Shown piece by piece: positions 37,333 through 48,200 of a DNA stretch of 53,373 nucleotides. Made by a program: the position numbers and the translations under genes. This DNA is from an uncultured Gammaproteobacteria bacterium. Its GTDB lineage: Bacteria; Pseudomonadota; Gammaproteobacteria; GCA-001735895. The notes below the pieces were generated by a model. The model saw nothing but the letters and a program-made list of their open reading frames with translations, made no database searches and was not told the DNA's origin. Location: the NCBI GenBank assembly GCA_937894085.1, contig CALCSG010000397.1, positions 1 through 53,373 of the forward strand, written 5' to 3'. Positions within the stretch are counted from its first letter, which is position 1, and every line of letters starts with the position of its first letter.

Positions 37333-37391
37333 ATCAGGGGCATTTGACCCTTGCGGGTTTAATGCCTCTGATACTACCCGGAGGTAATAAA
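37333..37391 (+). promoter_or_regulatory. Leader hairpin H upstream of 37392
   Basis: ATCAGGGGCAT (37333-37343) pairs with ATGCCTCTGAT (37362-37372), enclosing ACCC-TTGC-GGGT; CCTC...GAGG overlaps the SD. Confidence 0.65.
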
Positions 37392-38207
37392 ATGCTATCA
37401 AGATATTTTAAATTGAAGCTTGAAAAACTCGGCTTTAGTGAAGTTTCAGAAGTCTTGTATTCACTAAGCTACTGTCAGGGTGATGGATGTTCTTTTGAAG
37501 CCAAAATTGGTGAGAATGAAGTTATACCCATCATTAACCGAATGCATGAAGACCGGCCACACCTTGCTACTGAAAGACATAAAGACCTACTTCTGCAATA
37601 TGAGCAATCTCAGCTTGTCAGGCAATATCCAGTTTATTTCAGCATTACTCAAAGAGACAGTCATTATGTTCATGACAATACAATGAGTATTGACTGGGAG
37701 CACAAAGAAGATTTTGAAGAAACTTTAGAGTATCTCTTAGATCCGACTGAATCTTTATCTGAACATATTCTTGAGTATGCTAAGCAATGTGCTCGAAAGC
37801 TTGAGCCTGATGGATACGGACTTATCGATGCGTTTCGCTGTGAGCCTGAAACCGTATGGCAATACAAAACTCGTGAATTTTTGATTCAACTCAGAAAAGA
37901 GTCTGAAGATATAGAATACTTTGATCATGATTTTTATCTTGATGATGAAGAGTATTACAGTATTTGTCAGGAATATATCCAGGGCAGGCAGCAGATGGCA
38001 ACTTTAATAGCCGAAGTGTTTGTACTGAATGAAATCGACATGGATTCTATCGATGAGTATGAACCGGTAGAGCAGTCATTATTAAGTGGGGTCAGTTTCA
38101 AGTCTGGTGATCCTACATTTGGTGGTGTTAAATCGGAATTAATCGGCGAGGTGATACAGTCACTTCGGTCGTTACTAGAACAGCTACCCCAACAACAGCA
38201 AGCGTAA
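37392..38207 (+). CDS. Hypothetical protein
   Basis: ATG at 37392 after CCGGAGGTAATAAA. Confidence 0.65.
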   Translation: MLSRYFKLKLEKLGFSEVSEVLYSLSYCQGDGCSFEAKIGENEVIPIINRMHEDRPHLATERHKDLLLQYEQSQLVRQYPVYFSITQRDSHYVHDNTMSIDWEHKEDFEETLEYLLDPTESLSEHILEYAKQCARKLEPDGYGLIDAFRCEPETVWQYKTREFLIQLRKESEDIEYFDHDFYLDDEEYYSICQEYIQGRQQMATLIAEVFVLNEIDMDSIDEYEPVEQSLLSGVSFKSGDPTFGGVKSELIGEVIQSLRSLLEQLPQQQQA

Positions 38208-38232
38208 AGATTTCGTCATAAGACGGATATTG

Positions 38233-38355
38233 ATAGCTGGTCAATTAAAAAATTAGCAACAGTCGTCGTGTTGTAGCGTTTGTTACAGCATGACAATAAA
38301 CCCATTAAGGGAAGATCCCCTGATGGGAGCTTCCCTTTTAACTTAGGAGTAAATA
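38233..38355 (+). promoter_or_regulatory. Leader element G upstream of the primase/Toprim gene
   Basis: TAGCTGGTCAATTAAAAAATTAGCA, then CCCATTAAGGG-AAGAT-CCCCTGATGGG and AGGAG. Confidence 0.55.
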
Positions 38356-39561
38356 ATGACAGCAGTACAAAAAAAAGCTTATTACGATGCTTCCAAGGTC
38401 AGAAGGGAGGCCAGGGGGCGTTGGCTTGAGATTCTGGTCTATATGGTTGGTGACAGGCTTCAGCCTGCTCTGAGTAAGCGACCTGGTAAGCATGTGACCT
38501 GTCCAGTTCATGGGACATCCAATAAAAATGGAATCGGTGACGGTTTCCGCTTTTTCAAAGATGTTGATGATACCGGTGGAGGACTTTGTAATACCTGTGG
38601 AACATTCCATGATGGTTTTGACCTGATTCACTGGCTGACTGGTCAGGAATTCAGGGAAACACTCAATCAAATTGCTGAATACTTGCGAGTTGAGCCGGAG
38701 ACTCCCGGTGATTCTAATCAACAGAAAGTTGTGCCAATAGCACGGCCAACTCCTGCAAGAGTTGCTGAAATTAAAGCCCTGCAAGAAAAGGTAAAAGCTG
38801 ATTTACGGGCAGACTCCCAAAAAGCCAATGACAATATTCAACGCGTATGGCGTGAATCAGTGTCGTTGATTGATGGGCTGCCAAATCCGCTATTTTGTTA
38901 TTTCAAGTACAGAGGTGTTTTATTACGTAAAGAACAGATGGTTACAGGTGATCATATAAGATACCACTCTGAACTACCTTATTACGATGAGGATGAAGAG
39001 GGTAACCTGGAAATGATTGGTAAGTACCCGGCGATCATCGCTGCTATCCGCGATTTAAACGGTGACATCATCACTTTGCATCGAACTTACCTGGAACCTT
39101 CGGGTTGCAAAGCAGAGGTTCGTTCAGCTCGAAAGATGATGGCAATACCTGCTAATAAAAAAGTTACCGGTGCGGCGATCCAGCTAGGCGGATTTCCTGC
39201 AGATGGTGTATTGGGTGTATCAGAAGGTCTTGAAACCGCCATGTCTATCATGAAGGTATATCAGATTCCTACCTGGTCACTCGTAAATACAACCTTGTTA
39301 GAAAACTTTATTCCACCAGAGGGCTTAAAAACCCTGTTAATCTGGGCAGATAAAGACAAAAAACAAGGTGGCCAGTCGGCTGCACAGGCTTTACATGAAG
39401 CTCTGCAACCAACTGGTATAGATGTCCATATATTACTTCCACAACGGCCTGTCATTGGCAAGTCTGTAGATTGGAATGATATCCTGGTCAAAGAAGGTAT
39501 TTTTGGATTTCCAGCTCACAACTACATGAGTCGAATTACCCAGGGTACCTTGAGTACGTAG
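38356..39561 (+). CDS. Primase-like protein with zinc-finger and Toprim domains
   Basis: CPVHGTSNKNGIGDGFRFFKDVDDTGGGLCNTCGTF zinc-ribbon-like; GVSEGLETAMSIMKVY...LLIWADKDKKQGGQSAAQAL Toprim. Confidence 0.85.
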   Translation: MTAVQKKAYYDASKVRREARGRWLEILVYMVGDRLQPALSKRPGKHVTCPVHGTSNKNGIGDGFRFFKDVDDTGGGLCNTCGTFHDGFDLIHWLTGQEFRETLNQIAEYLRVEPETPGDSNQQKVVPIARPTPARVAEIKALQEKVKADLRADSQKANDNIQRVWRESVSLIDGLPNPLFCYFKYRGVLLRKEQMVTGDHIRYHSELPYYDEDEEGNLEMIGKYPAIIAAIRDLNGDIITLHRTYLEPSGCKAEVRSARKMMAIPANKKVTGAAIQLGGFPADGVLGVSEGLETAMSIMKVYQIPTWSLVNTTLLENFIPPEGLKTLLIWADKDKKQGGQSAAQALHEALQPTGIDVHILLPQRPVIGKSVDWNDILVKEGIFGFPAHNYMSRITQGTLST

Positions 39562-39711
39562 GTAACTAAGCTTCGATAGGTGTTGTTGATTCAAAAATAA
39601 AAACAGTCATACTATTTCTTTTGACAGCATTACTCCTGATGTTTGGGGTAGTCCATGCTGGGAATAAAGGGGCTCAAAATCTAAAAGTCATTAACTTGAT
39701 AACTCGTATAT

Positions 39712-39736
39712 AAAGACCAGCTTTAGCTGGTCTTTT
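39712..39736 (+). terminator. Rho-independent terminator
   Basis: AAAGACCAGC-TTTA-GCTGGTCTTTT followed by ATTTT. Confidence 0.85.
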
Positions 39737-39846
39737 ATTTTCGAAGGCCGCTCGATAAAAAGTACCGAAAAGGGTATTCAGAAAAAATATAAAACGGAAA
39801 TTAGTCATTAAAATAGTGCATATCAATAAAACACATAAACTGTTTA

Positions 39847-40851
39847 ATGAATCTATTCTCATTTAAGACATCTATAGCTCAGTTCGCAGTATCAATATCT
39901 CTTATATTATTGATATTTATTTTGCTTAACACAGCTCAAGCCAGAGTAGGGAAAAATGAGTGCCCGGAAAACAGGTATTTATTACCCAACCTACAGGATT
40001 ATGATCACTTGAAATATGCGCCTGCAGAGCGTGAGCGTTTATACAATGGAGGCACCTTTATCTCATCTGTTGATAGTATTGACGATGATAATGGGGATGG
40101 TAAAGAAGAATACCTAGTGCAACCAAACTGGGTGGCTTACCACTTAAAATCCTTCAATTCAAACAGAGGTAGTAATTATGCGCCTTCATACCGTCGTCCT
40201 AAAAATTGGTATCGTCTAAAGTTGTTCAACGAAGAAAGAGAGCACTATAAGACGAACCAAAATGTAGGAAATTCATATCTGGGTATGGGTCATGTATGGA
40301 ACCGTGGACATCTTTCACAAAGAGCAGACTCAAACCGAATTACTCCTGAATTTGGGTGTAATACCCATGTATTTTCTAATGCGGTTCCCCAGTCGCCAAA
40401 GTTTAATCGTGGAATTTGGCAGGGCATGGAAAATTATGTTTCTTCATTATCAAATGAACGTGGTGAGTTATGGGTTGTCACCGGACCTGTTTATGAGAAA
40501 GAGAAGGTTATTCAATTTATTGGTGAAAGAGAAAAAAAAGAAATCCCGGTGGCGGTGCCAGATAAATTATTCAAAGTTATTTTCATGGAATCGGAGCGTG
40601 GCGTTGAGGTTATCTCGCTCATTTATCCCAACAAGTTCGACAAGCTGCCCACGTATTATAAGGAGGGGAATTGTCAGCAAGATAAACAGTATGATCACAC
40701 TCCGTATATTGTCTCGCTAAAAGACGTTGAAGATGCCACAGGCCTGACATTCTTCTCCGGTATTGAAATGGATCTCAGTGAATTTAAAAAAATCAAGGCC
40801 ACTATCTTACCAACTGTGGGTGATGAACACAGAGTCGGTTATTGCCTGTGA
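39847..40851 (+). CDS. Exported DNA/RNA non-specific endonuclease (NUC/EndA family)
   Basis: N-terminal hydrophobic signal; GHVWNRGHLSQRADSNRI (RGH motif), FSNAVPQSPKFNRGIWQGMENYV, ELWVVTGPVY. Confidence 0.85.
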   Translation: MNLFSFKTSIAQFAVSISLILLIFILLNTAQARVGKNECPENRYLLPNLQDYDHLKYAPAERERLYNGGTFISSVDSIDDDNGDGKEEYLVQPNWVAYHLKSFNSNRGSNYAPSYRRPKNWYRLKLFNEEREHYKTNQNVGNSYLGMGHVWNRGHLSQRADSNRITPEFGCNTHVFSNAVPQSPKFNRGIWQGMENYVSSLSNERGELWVVTGPVYEKEKVIQFIGEREKKEIPVAVPDKLFKVIFMESERGVEVISLIYPNKFDKLPTYYKEGNCQQDKQYDHTPYIVSLKDVEDATGLTFFSGIEMDLSEFKKIKATILPTVGDEHRVGYCL

Positions 40852-40969
40852 ACTACTCTTTCTAAATAATTATAGAGTGAGCTTCTTGCGACTCATGCCG
40901 AAAATTCTTTCAGAAAATAAGCTGTTTATCTGTATCAATCTAACCAGTCGTTGCTCAATACGCAGGCAC

Positions 40970-42284
40970 TACCCGGAGCGAACTAAAGAGTAAACCCGGG
41001 CTGGTTGACGATCCAGATGTTATCTACAACATGCGGGCCTATGAGCTGAAAAAGCTAAAGCCTTTACAGCTGAGCGAGAAGCAGCTCATCGCTGGTTACC
41101 AAAGTGCCCTGGATTACGGTTTGAAGGAACTTGCCTTCGATATGCTTATTGAGTGCGAAAAGCGACTCGACGAAGATGAGTTCGACCACGGGCACTTCGA
41201 AGGTTTCCTCGAACGGGTTCTGCAGACGGGTGATCTTGATCTGGCGCGAAAGATCAGGGACCATTGCGGAGAACAAGCGTGGTTTCGGCCTCGTGCTATC
41301 GAGTTCCGCTTCGATTCGAACCGCTGGAGCGGGATTGTCGAAAATCAGTGTCGGGGATTCAGGGCGAAGAGACCGAGGTAGATGAGCCACTGACTCGTCT
41401 TGTTTTCGACTGCGCTACGCACTATCCCGCGTTGGCCATTGTTTTCGCAAGAGCTGCGATTGCCAGCAAGCGGGGCATCCGCTGGACAACATGATGCTGC
41501 TGGATGTCATCCGTGATGCCCGTATCGATCTGGATCTGGAACCCTCGAATGATCCGGCAGAGTCGCTGTTCGACTGGATCGAGGATCAGACGCTGCTGAA
41601 GGAAAAGACGAAGACGGAAAACGAAGAGATAAAGCAGTTATCCAGTAAACTGAAGCAGCCCGTGCCGACCTCACCGATAAGAAGCAAACATTGCAAGCGA
41701 TGGAACAAACAGTCAAAGAACTCGGAAGGAAGTCAGAGTCAGCCCGTGTGCCGACTCTGCAAGATGATGTCAGGTTGGATGACCTGGATACTGCTGCTCA
41801 TGAGGAAAGGGAGAATACCCTGATAAGGTTGCGTACCCAGGTGACCAACCTGAAAGCTGAAATTGGCGAACAGCAGCAACAGCGCAGCCAACTACGAAAA
41901 ATGCTGGAGGAAGAATACAAAAAGCGCCAGGCAATAACGGCTCTAAGCGTGCCAGCGGAACAAGTTGATATTGATGAGGAATCTATCATAACACCCTCTG
42001 GAAAACACACCCTGCCGGAATATACGTATGCTTTCCGGAAGACCTGCGAGTCCCTTCCATCAGCCCTTACCGCCAAGGCGATCCTCGCAGTCGGACGTTT
42101 CGCTGCTCATGAGGATTCGATCTGGAGGCAAACAAAATCTATAAAACGCATGGCGGAACACTATCGCATTCGCATTAATATCGATTACCGCATGTTCGTG
42201 CACTGGCAGCCGGGCAAGTTACTACGCATACTCGACGTCATTCCGCGCCAGGATTTGGAATCCTGGATCAAACGACATGGCTAA
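40970..42284 (+). pseudogene. Frameshifted gene; coiled-coil middle and RelE-like C-terminus
   Basis: Apparently continuous protein spread over ORFs 41031-41381, 41264-41494, 41491-41823 and 41691-42284 in changing frames; C-terminus AVGRFAAHEDSIWRQTKSIKRMAEHYRIRINIDYRMFVHWQPGKLLRILDVIPRQDLE. Confidence 0.55.
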
Positions 42285-42530
42285 GAGATAGCAGGTGAGT
42301 GGTATCTTTGCAGTTTTCGATTGTGGACTGCCGTTGGTGGATCAACGAGAGTGTAGTGATATCGTTTCCTTATGTTGGAATGAAATACCAGGTAGTGATC
42401 CATTAAATGCTCAAGAAAAGGCCATAACTTTTCCCTGGATTCCATAGACGATTAATTCCGTTTAAAACAACAACGTCAGCTTTATTCGTTTATAAACTTA
42501 TCATCATTACCAGGAATTACCAGACTAAAA

Positions 42531-43154
42531 ATGAAAACATTAGCAGTTGTCTCCCACAAAGGAGGTACAGGTAAATCAACTTTGTCTATTCATCTTGCCG
42601 TTAAAGCACAGTCAGAAGGCCAGGATACATTATTGGTGGATTTGGATAGCCAGTCATCAACGGTAGCAGAGTGGGCCAGTATTCGAACTGATAAACATCC
42701 ACTTGCTGTCACGGCTCAAGTATCTGACATTACAGAATTACAACAGCAGGCTACGGATGAAGGGTTTGATCTATTAATACTGGATTGCCCACCATACCTT
42801 AATGATGATACTGATCAGATAACAAGATTAGCAGATTATACGATACTTCCGACATCCCCTCGATTTGCTGATATATGCACTTTGCCCAAGGGGATAGAAA
42901 AAATTCATCAGCCATATTCAGTGGTACTGAATTCCTGCACTCCAGACCTTGAGGGTAAAATTTCGTTTAAAACTGCACAGGTTTATCAGATGCTCAATGA
43001 CTCTGACATTCCTGTATCACCTGTTCATATAATACGTCTGGAGGCATTTACTGAAGCGCTTAACTACGGTCAGGGTGTTACTGAATACCAGTCAAATGGT
43101 AAGGCGTCAGAGCATATTAAGACTCTGCTTGACTGGATATACATGGTGGCCTGA
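42531..43154 (+). CDS. parA: ParA-family ATPase
   Basis: MKTLAVVSHKGGTGKSTLSIHLAVKA...LLVDLDSQSSTVAEWA...LLILDCPPYLNDDT. Confidence 0.9.
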   Translation: MKTLAVVSHKGGTGKSTLSIHLAVKAQSEGQDTLLVDLDSQSSTVAEWASIRTDKHPLAVTAQVSDITELQQQATDEGFDLLILDCPPYLNDDTDQITRLADYTILPTSPRFADICTLPKGIEKIHQPYSVVLNSCTPDLEGKISFKTAQVYQMLNDSDIPVSPVHIIRLEAFTEALNYGQGVTEYQSNGKASEHIKTLLDWIYMVA

Positions 43155-43351
43155 GTTTATGAACAGAAAACAAACCTTGATCAAACTAGGCGCAGAGACT
43201 GGCAGAACATCGCGGTAGTACGTTTTGTGATTGGCCTTCTGTTGAAGGGTATGCCTATCAGCTATCATAGTTGCTTTCTTACCCGGTTACTTCCGTATTG
43301 ACACAGGTTTTTAACCTTGCAAAATTGAATGACTGGTGCAAGAATGCAAGG

Positions 43352-44557
43352 ATGATTAAACGTGAAATTTTTGATATTGTTCTACGCCGCCTGGCTCAGT
43401 TTGATAGCGTTGCTCTTGTCGGGCCTAGGCAAGTGGGCAAGACCACATTGGCTCGAGAGATTGCGGCCGAGGTTGGTCAAAAAGCGCGATACCTCGATTT
43501 AGAAAGCCCATCAGACAGACAATTGCTTGATGATCCTGATAGCTATTTTTCTTTATACTCGGATCACCTTATCATACTGGACGAAGTGCAGCGCACACCT
43601 GAAATATTTCAGGTGCTGCGTGGACAAATTGATCAAAGGCGGCGCATGAAAGAGGGAGGGAAGTTTCTTATTCTCGGTTCGGCTTCGATGGATTTGCTGC
43701 GCCAATCATCTGAAAGCCTGGCAGGACGAATTAGTTATGTAGAAATGAGACCGTTGACCTTTCGCGAGATTACAAGTGACGACCAGAATAGGGCCAGCAA
43801 TGAACAAAACCTGATTGATGGTCTCTGGTTGAAAGGTGGGTTTCCTGAGAGTTACATGCGCCTGGATGAAGAAGCATCGCTTCAATGGCGTCTGGATTTC
43901 ATCCAGACATATTTGGAGCGTGATATTCCACAATTTGGTTTGCAAGTCACAACAGATCAGCTTGCTCGGTTCTGGCGAATGCTGGCTAACGATCAGGGTG
44001 AATTATTCAATGCTCAGCGATTTGCGCGGTCATTGGGTGTTAGCGGGCACACTATATCGCGTTATCTGGATATTCTTGAAAAACTTCTACTGGTTCGATC
44101 ATTGCAGCCCTGGTCGGTTAACACCGGAAAGCGTCTTGTTAAATCTCCACGGCCTTTCGTGCGAGATAGTGGAATCCTACACGCATTGCTTCACTTGCAA
44201 ACAAGTGATGCGTTACGAAGCCATGCTGTTTCAGGGAAAAGTTGGGAGGGCTATGTCATTGAAAATTTGATTAGTGCATCCAGCAGCAAAGCACGTCCCT
44301 ATTTCTATCGCACAGGAGCTGGTGCAGAGGCTGACCTTGTATTGGAGTTTGCACCTGGCCAGTGTTGGGCCATTGAGGTCAAACTCAGCAGTGCACCGAC
44401 CGTAGATCGTGGTTTTCACAATGCGGCAGATGACATAGCCGCAGTGCGCCGCATTCTTGTTTATAAAGGTAAGGAACGTTTTCCGATGCGAGGGGGTATT
44501 GAAGCGATGCCGCTGCTCGATGCGATGAACGAAGTCAGCGATGCGGTAAGAGCGTGA
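43352..44557 (+). CDS. AAA_14/DUF4143-type ATPase
   Basis: LVGPRQVGKTTLAREIAAEVG...YLDLESPSDRQLLDDP...IILDEVQRTPEIFQVLRGQID...LGSASMDLLRQSSESLAGR; C-terminal YFYRTGAGAEADLVLEF...AIEVK. Confidence 0.92.
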   Translation: MIKREIFDIVLRRLAQFDSVALVGPRQVGKTTLAREIAAEVGQKARYLDLESPSDRQLLDDPDSYFSLYSDHLIILDEVQRTPEIFQVLRGQIDQRRRMKEGGKFLILGSASMDLLRQSSESLAGRISYVEMRPLTFREITSDDQNRASNEQNLIDGLWLKGGFPESYMRLDEEASLQWRLDFIQTYLERDIPQFGLQVTTDQLARFWRMLANDQGELFNAQRFARSLGVSGHTISRYLDILEKLLLVRSLQPWSVNTGKRLVKSPRPFVRDSGILHALLHLQTSDALRSHAVSGKSWEGYVIENLISASSSKARPYFYRTGAGAEADLVLEFAPGQCWAIEVKLSSAPTVDRGFHNAADDIAAVRRILVYKGKERFPMRGGIEAMPLLDAMNEVSDAVRA

Positions 44558-44760
44558 CGGATCGAAATGACTATATTGCTAGAAAACTCACCTGGATTGA
44601 TGAACAGCAGAAGCTGCAAGTTATTGCAGATATTCAGGTTGTAAACAAGTTTAATCAGCCTCTAGTTATCCTTGGTGATTCTGGAATGGGAAAGACTCGT
44701 TTTATGGAGCAACTAGGGGCACTACCAAACTTGAGAGTACAGCCCGGTATCTTGGAATAG
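44554..44760 (+). pseudogene. Truncated P-loop ATPase fragment
   Basis: Only 68 aa, with Walker A LGDSGMGKTRFMEQL and then a stop. Confidence 0.5.
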
Positions 44761-44770
44761 AAGTAGATGA

Positions 44771-44960
44771 TGCTCTGGAAATATCTGAGTTAACTGATCG
44801 TTGATGAAATTAACCTGGAAGTGTCTAATCAGGCACTTTCTGGTTCTCCAGACCGGTCATAGGAGGCAGTAGAGAATTCGGTGTACAGTTTAACCTCCGA
44901 AATAGCCAACAACAACTATCAGGCTTAATGATGGACAAACCAGTCGTTCGCTTATCGATC
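44771..44960 (+). repeat. Degenerate long direct repeat, copy 1
   Basis: CTCTGGAAATATCTGAGTTA...TTTCTGGTTCTCCAGACCGGTCATAGGAGGCAGTAGAG...AATGATGGACAA. Confidence 0.65.
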
Positions 44961-45237
44961 CATTGCATTGTATATATTTGCCAGTATTGTGTTCTACCCC
45001 AAATTCTCAATCAACTTACAGATGATAATCCAGCCAGATAGCCTAAAATTTTTATGTCTCAGACAACAACCTCTTACCATGTATTCCCTTTCAAGTTTAT
45101 AATCCTGATTCTGTTTATTTATTACCTTTTTGATTTGAGTCAATCTCTAATCAATCTCAATTAAATAACCCTAATTATATAGGGTATTATCGAAAGCTAT
45201 AAAAACAAGTTCCCATCATTTCATAAGGAGTAAGAAA

Positions 45238-48200
45238 ATGATCAGCTACTTTCCTCGTCTAAAAACTAATAATTCATTAATTTTAGTGTTGATCCTTTTA
45301 GCAGGGATAACCAGTTGTGGTGGAGGTAATGATCCTGATGATCCTCCAACGAATTCAGCTCCAGTTACGACCGATAGCAGTGTGGCCACCAACGAAGATA
45401 CAGTTATTGCAGTGTTATTAAATGTAACCGACGATGAAGATGCAACAGACTCATTGGTATTTACAATTAGTGCCCCATCGAATGGTGTACTTTCAGGTAC
45501 TGCACCAAATTTGACCTATACACCGAACGCAAACTTTAGCGGTAGTGACAGCTTTGACTTCTCTGCGACCGATAGTGGCGGGGAAATATCTAATGTTTCC
45601 ACCGTCAGTATCACTGTTAATCCTGTCAATGATGCACCGGTTATTACCCAGACCGGACCACTGATGGTTGCTATGGATGAAGACAGTACGCCCACCGATT
45701 TTGTTGCACCTACCATCACAGCAAGTGATATAGATAGTGGTACCCTGGCCTGGAGCGGATCGATTGCATCAAACGGTACCGCAACGGTATCTGGCACAGG
45801 CGCTAGTCCAACCATAACCTATGTACCTGATGCAAACTTCAATGGAAGCGACAGCTTTGACGTTACGGTAAGCGATGGTAGTGGTGGAAGTGATGTGATT
45901 ACGGTTAACGTATCCATCCTTGCACAGAATGACGCTCCGGCGATTACACAGACCGGACCACTGATGGTTGCTATGGATGAAGACAGTACGCCCACCGATT
46001 TTGTTGCACCTACCATCACAGCAAGTGATATAGATAGTGGTACCCTGGCCTGGAGCGGATCGATTGCATCAAATGGTACCGCAACGGTATCTGGCACTGG
46101 CGCTAGTCCAACCATAACCTATGTACCTGATGTAAACTTCAATGGAAGCGACAGCTTTAACGTTACGGTAAGTGATGGCAGTGGTGGAAGTGATGTGATT
46201 ACGGTGGATGTAACTGTCGAAGCGCAAAATGATTTACCCACCATAAGCGGCTCTCCTTCAACTACAGCAAATGATGGTGTGTGGTATACCTTTACCCCGA
46301 ATGCTAACGATATTGACGGTGATTCACTCAGTTTCAACATTCAAAACATGCCGGCCTGGGCTATGTTTGATACTGTCGATGGAACTTTGTCGGGTACTCC
46401 GGAACTCAGTGACGTTGGCGTTGACTTCAGTAATATCATTATCAGCGTAACAGCGGGTGGAGACACGGTTGACATGGCAGCATTTTCGATATCGGTGAGT
46501 GCTTTCGATATTACTCAACAGTGGGAACAGGTAGTTTTTAATGGTTTTGGCGATGTTAATAATGGGAAGCTTTTTCCAAATATCGTATTCGGCGAATATC
46601 TATATGCTGGAGTTGAAAATGAAACTACCGGAGTAGAGTTATGGCGAAGTATTGATGGCATCGACTGGAATCAGGCTGTTACAGGCATTTTTCTTGTGGG
46701 TGCTATTTTCGATGGTTATATGTATTCCGGAGTTGGGAAAGAGCTCTGGCGAAGTTCTGATGGTATTAACTGGGATCAGGTCAATACTGACGGGTTTGGA
46801 GATAGTAATAATGAACATAGCTTTCACGCAGTTGTATTCGACGGATACCTTTATGTCGGAACTCAGAATGCAATAACAGGAGGAGAAATCTGGCGAAGTA
46901 TTGATGGAACCACCTGGTCTCAGGTCAATACTGATGGGTTTGGAGATAGTAACAATGAGAGTACCTCTCCCACAGTTGTATTCAATGGCTACCTGTATGC
47001 TGGTACTGTTAATGAAATAACTGGAGGAGAAATATGGCGGAGCTCGAATGGGACGACCTGGACTCAGGTCAATACTGATGGATTTGGAAACGTTAATAAC
47101 TTTGAAGTATCCCCGGCAGTTGTTTTCGATAATTATTTATATTCTGATATCACAAATAGAGCGACAGGAGGTGAAATATGGCGGAGTTCGGATGGCACTA
47201 CCTGGGAACAGGCAGTAGCTAATGGTCTTGGTGATATTGAAAATGGGGATATTACATTTGGAGTTGTATTAGATGGTTACCTTTATGCTGGAACAGAGAA
47301 TGAAGTAACCGGTGGAGAAATCTGGCGAAGCTCTGATGGCACCACCTGGAACCAAGTCAATACAGATGGCTTTGGAGACAGCAATAGTGAGGGAATTTCC
47401 GGCATGGCATTTTTTGACGATTATCTTTATGTTGGAACCGAAAATGTAGTTACAGGCGGTGAGATATGGAGAGCCAAAAAAGAAGCTATCGCAGATACCT
47501 GTGACTTTTCAGGCTGGGAAAAGGACTTACATAATCCGATATTTGAATCCAGTGGCCCTGGGGAATGGGATGATCCTTATTGGGGACTTGGAGTGGTGTT
47601 AAAAGACTTGGATGAGCCGGTGAATAAGTATAAACGCTGGTATATAGGAGGAGTGACCGCGGGTGGTGATGATGGAAAGAGTATCGGGTATGCTACCTCA
47701 TCAGATGGGATTAACTGGGTTCCCTATTCAAATAATCCGGTTATGACTCATGGAAACACTTGGGACATTGATGGTTTTCGTGGTCTAAGTGTCATCAAAG
47801 ATGGTTCGACATATCAAATGTGGTATGGAGGTAATGATATTTATGATACCGATCGAATAGGGTATGCAACATCTTCAGACGGCATCAATTGGATTCTCTA
47901 TCAAAATAATCCTGTCTTTTCGCCGGGTGCCAACGGTTCCTGGGATGATGAAGATATTGCTCATCCATGGGTTATAAAAGAAGATTTAATCTATAAAATG
48001 TGGTACAGGGGTGATGATGATATGACTAATACCGCTCAGATAGGTCTTGCTACTTCGACAGATGGAATAAACTGGCAACGTTCAACAAGTAATCCGATAT
48101 TGTCTCCAGATCCAGCAATTTCGTGGGTAGATGGCGGAGTAGACGGACCATCAGTAGTCAAATATGGATCAGGTTATACAATGGTATTTGGTGGAACTGA

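Noticed and set aside
8099-39775. CGATARAAAGYACCGAAAAGGG at ~8099 and ~39752 as a master-activator (SetCD/AcaCD-like) box
   Set aside because: Only two copies, in opposite orientation to their nearest genes, and I cannot recall the consensus well enough to match it.
45630-47500. Repeats as a CRISPR array
   Set aside because: Units are long, in frame and encode protein repeats; no short spacers.
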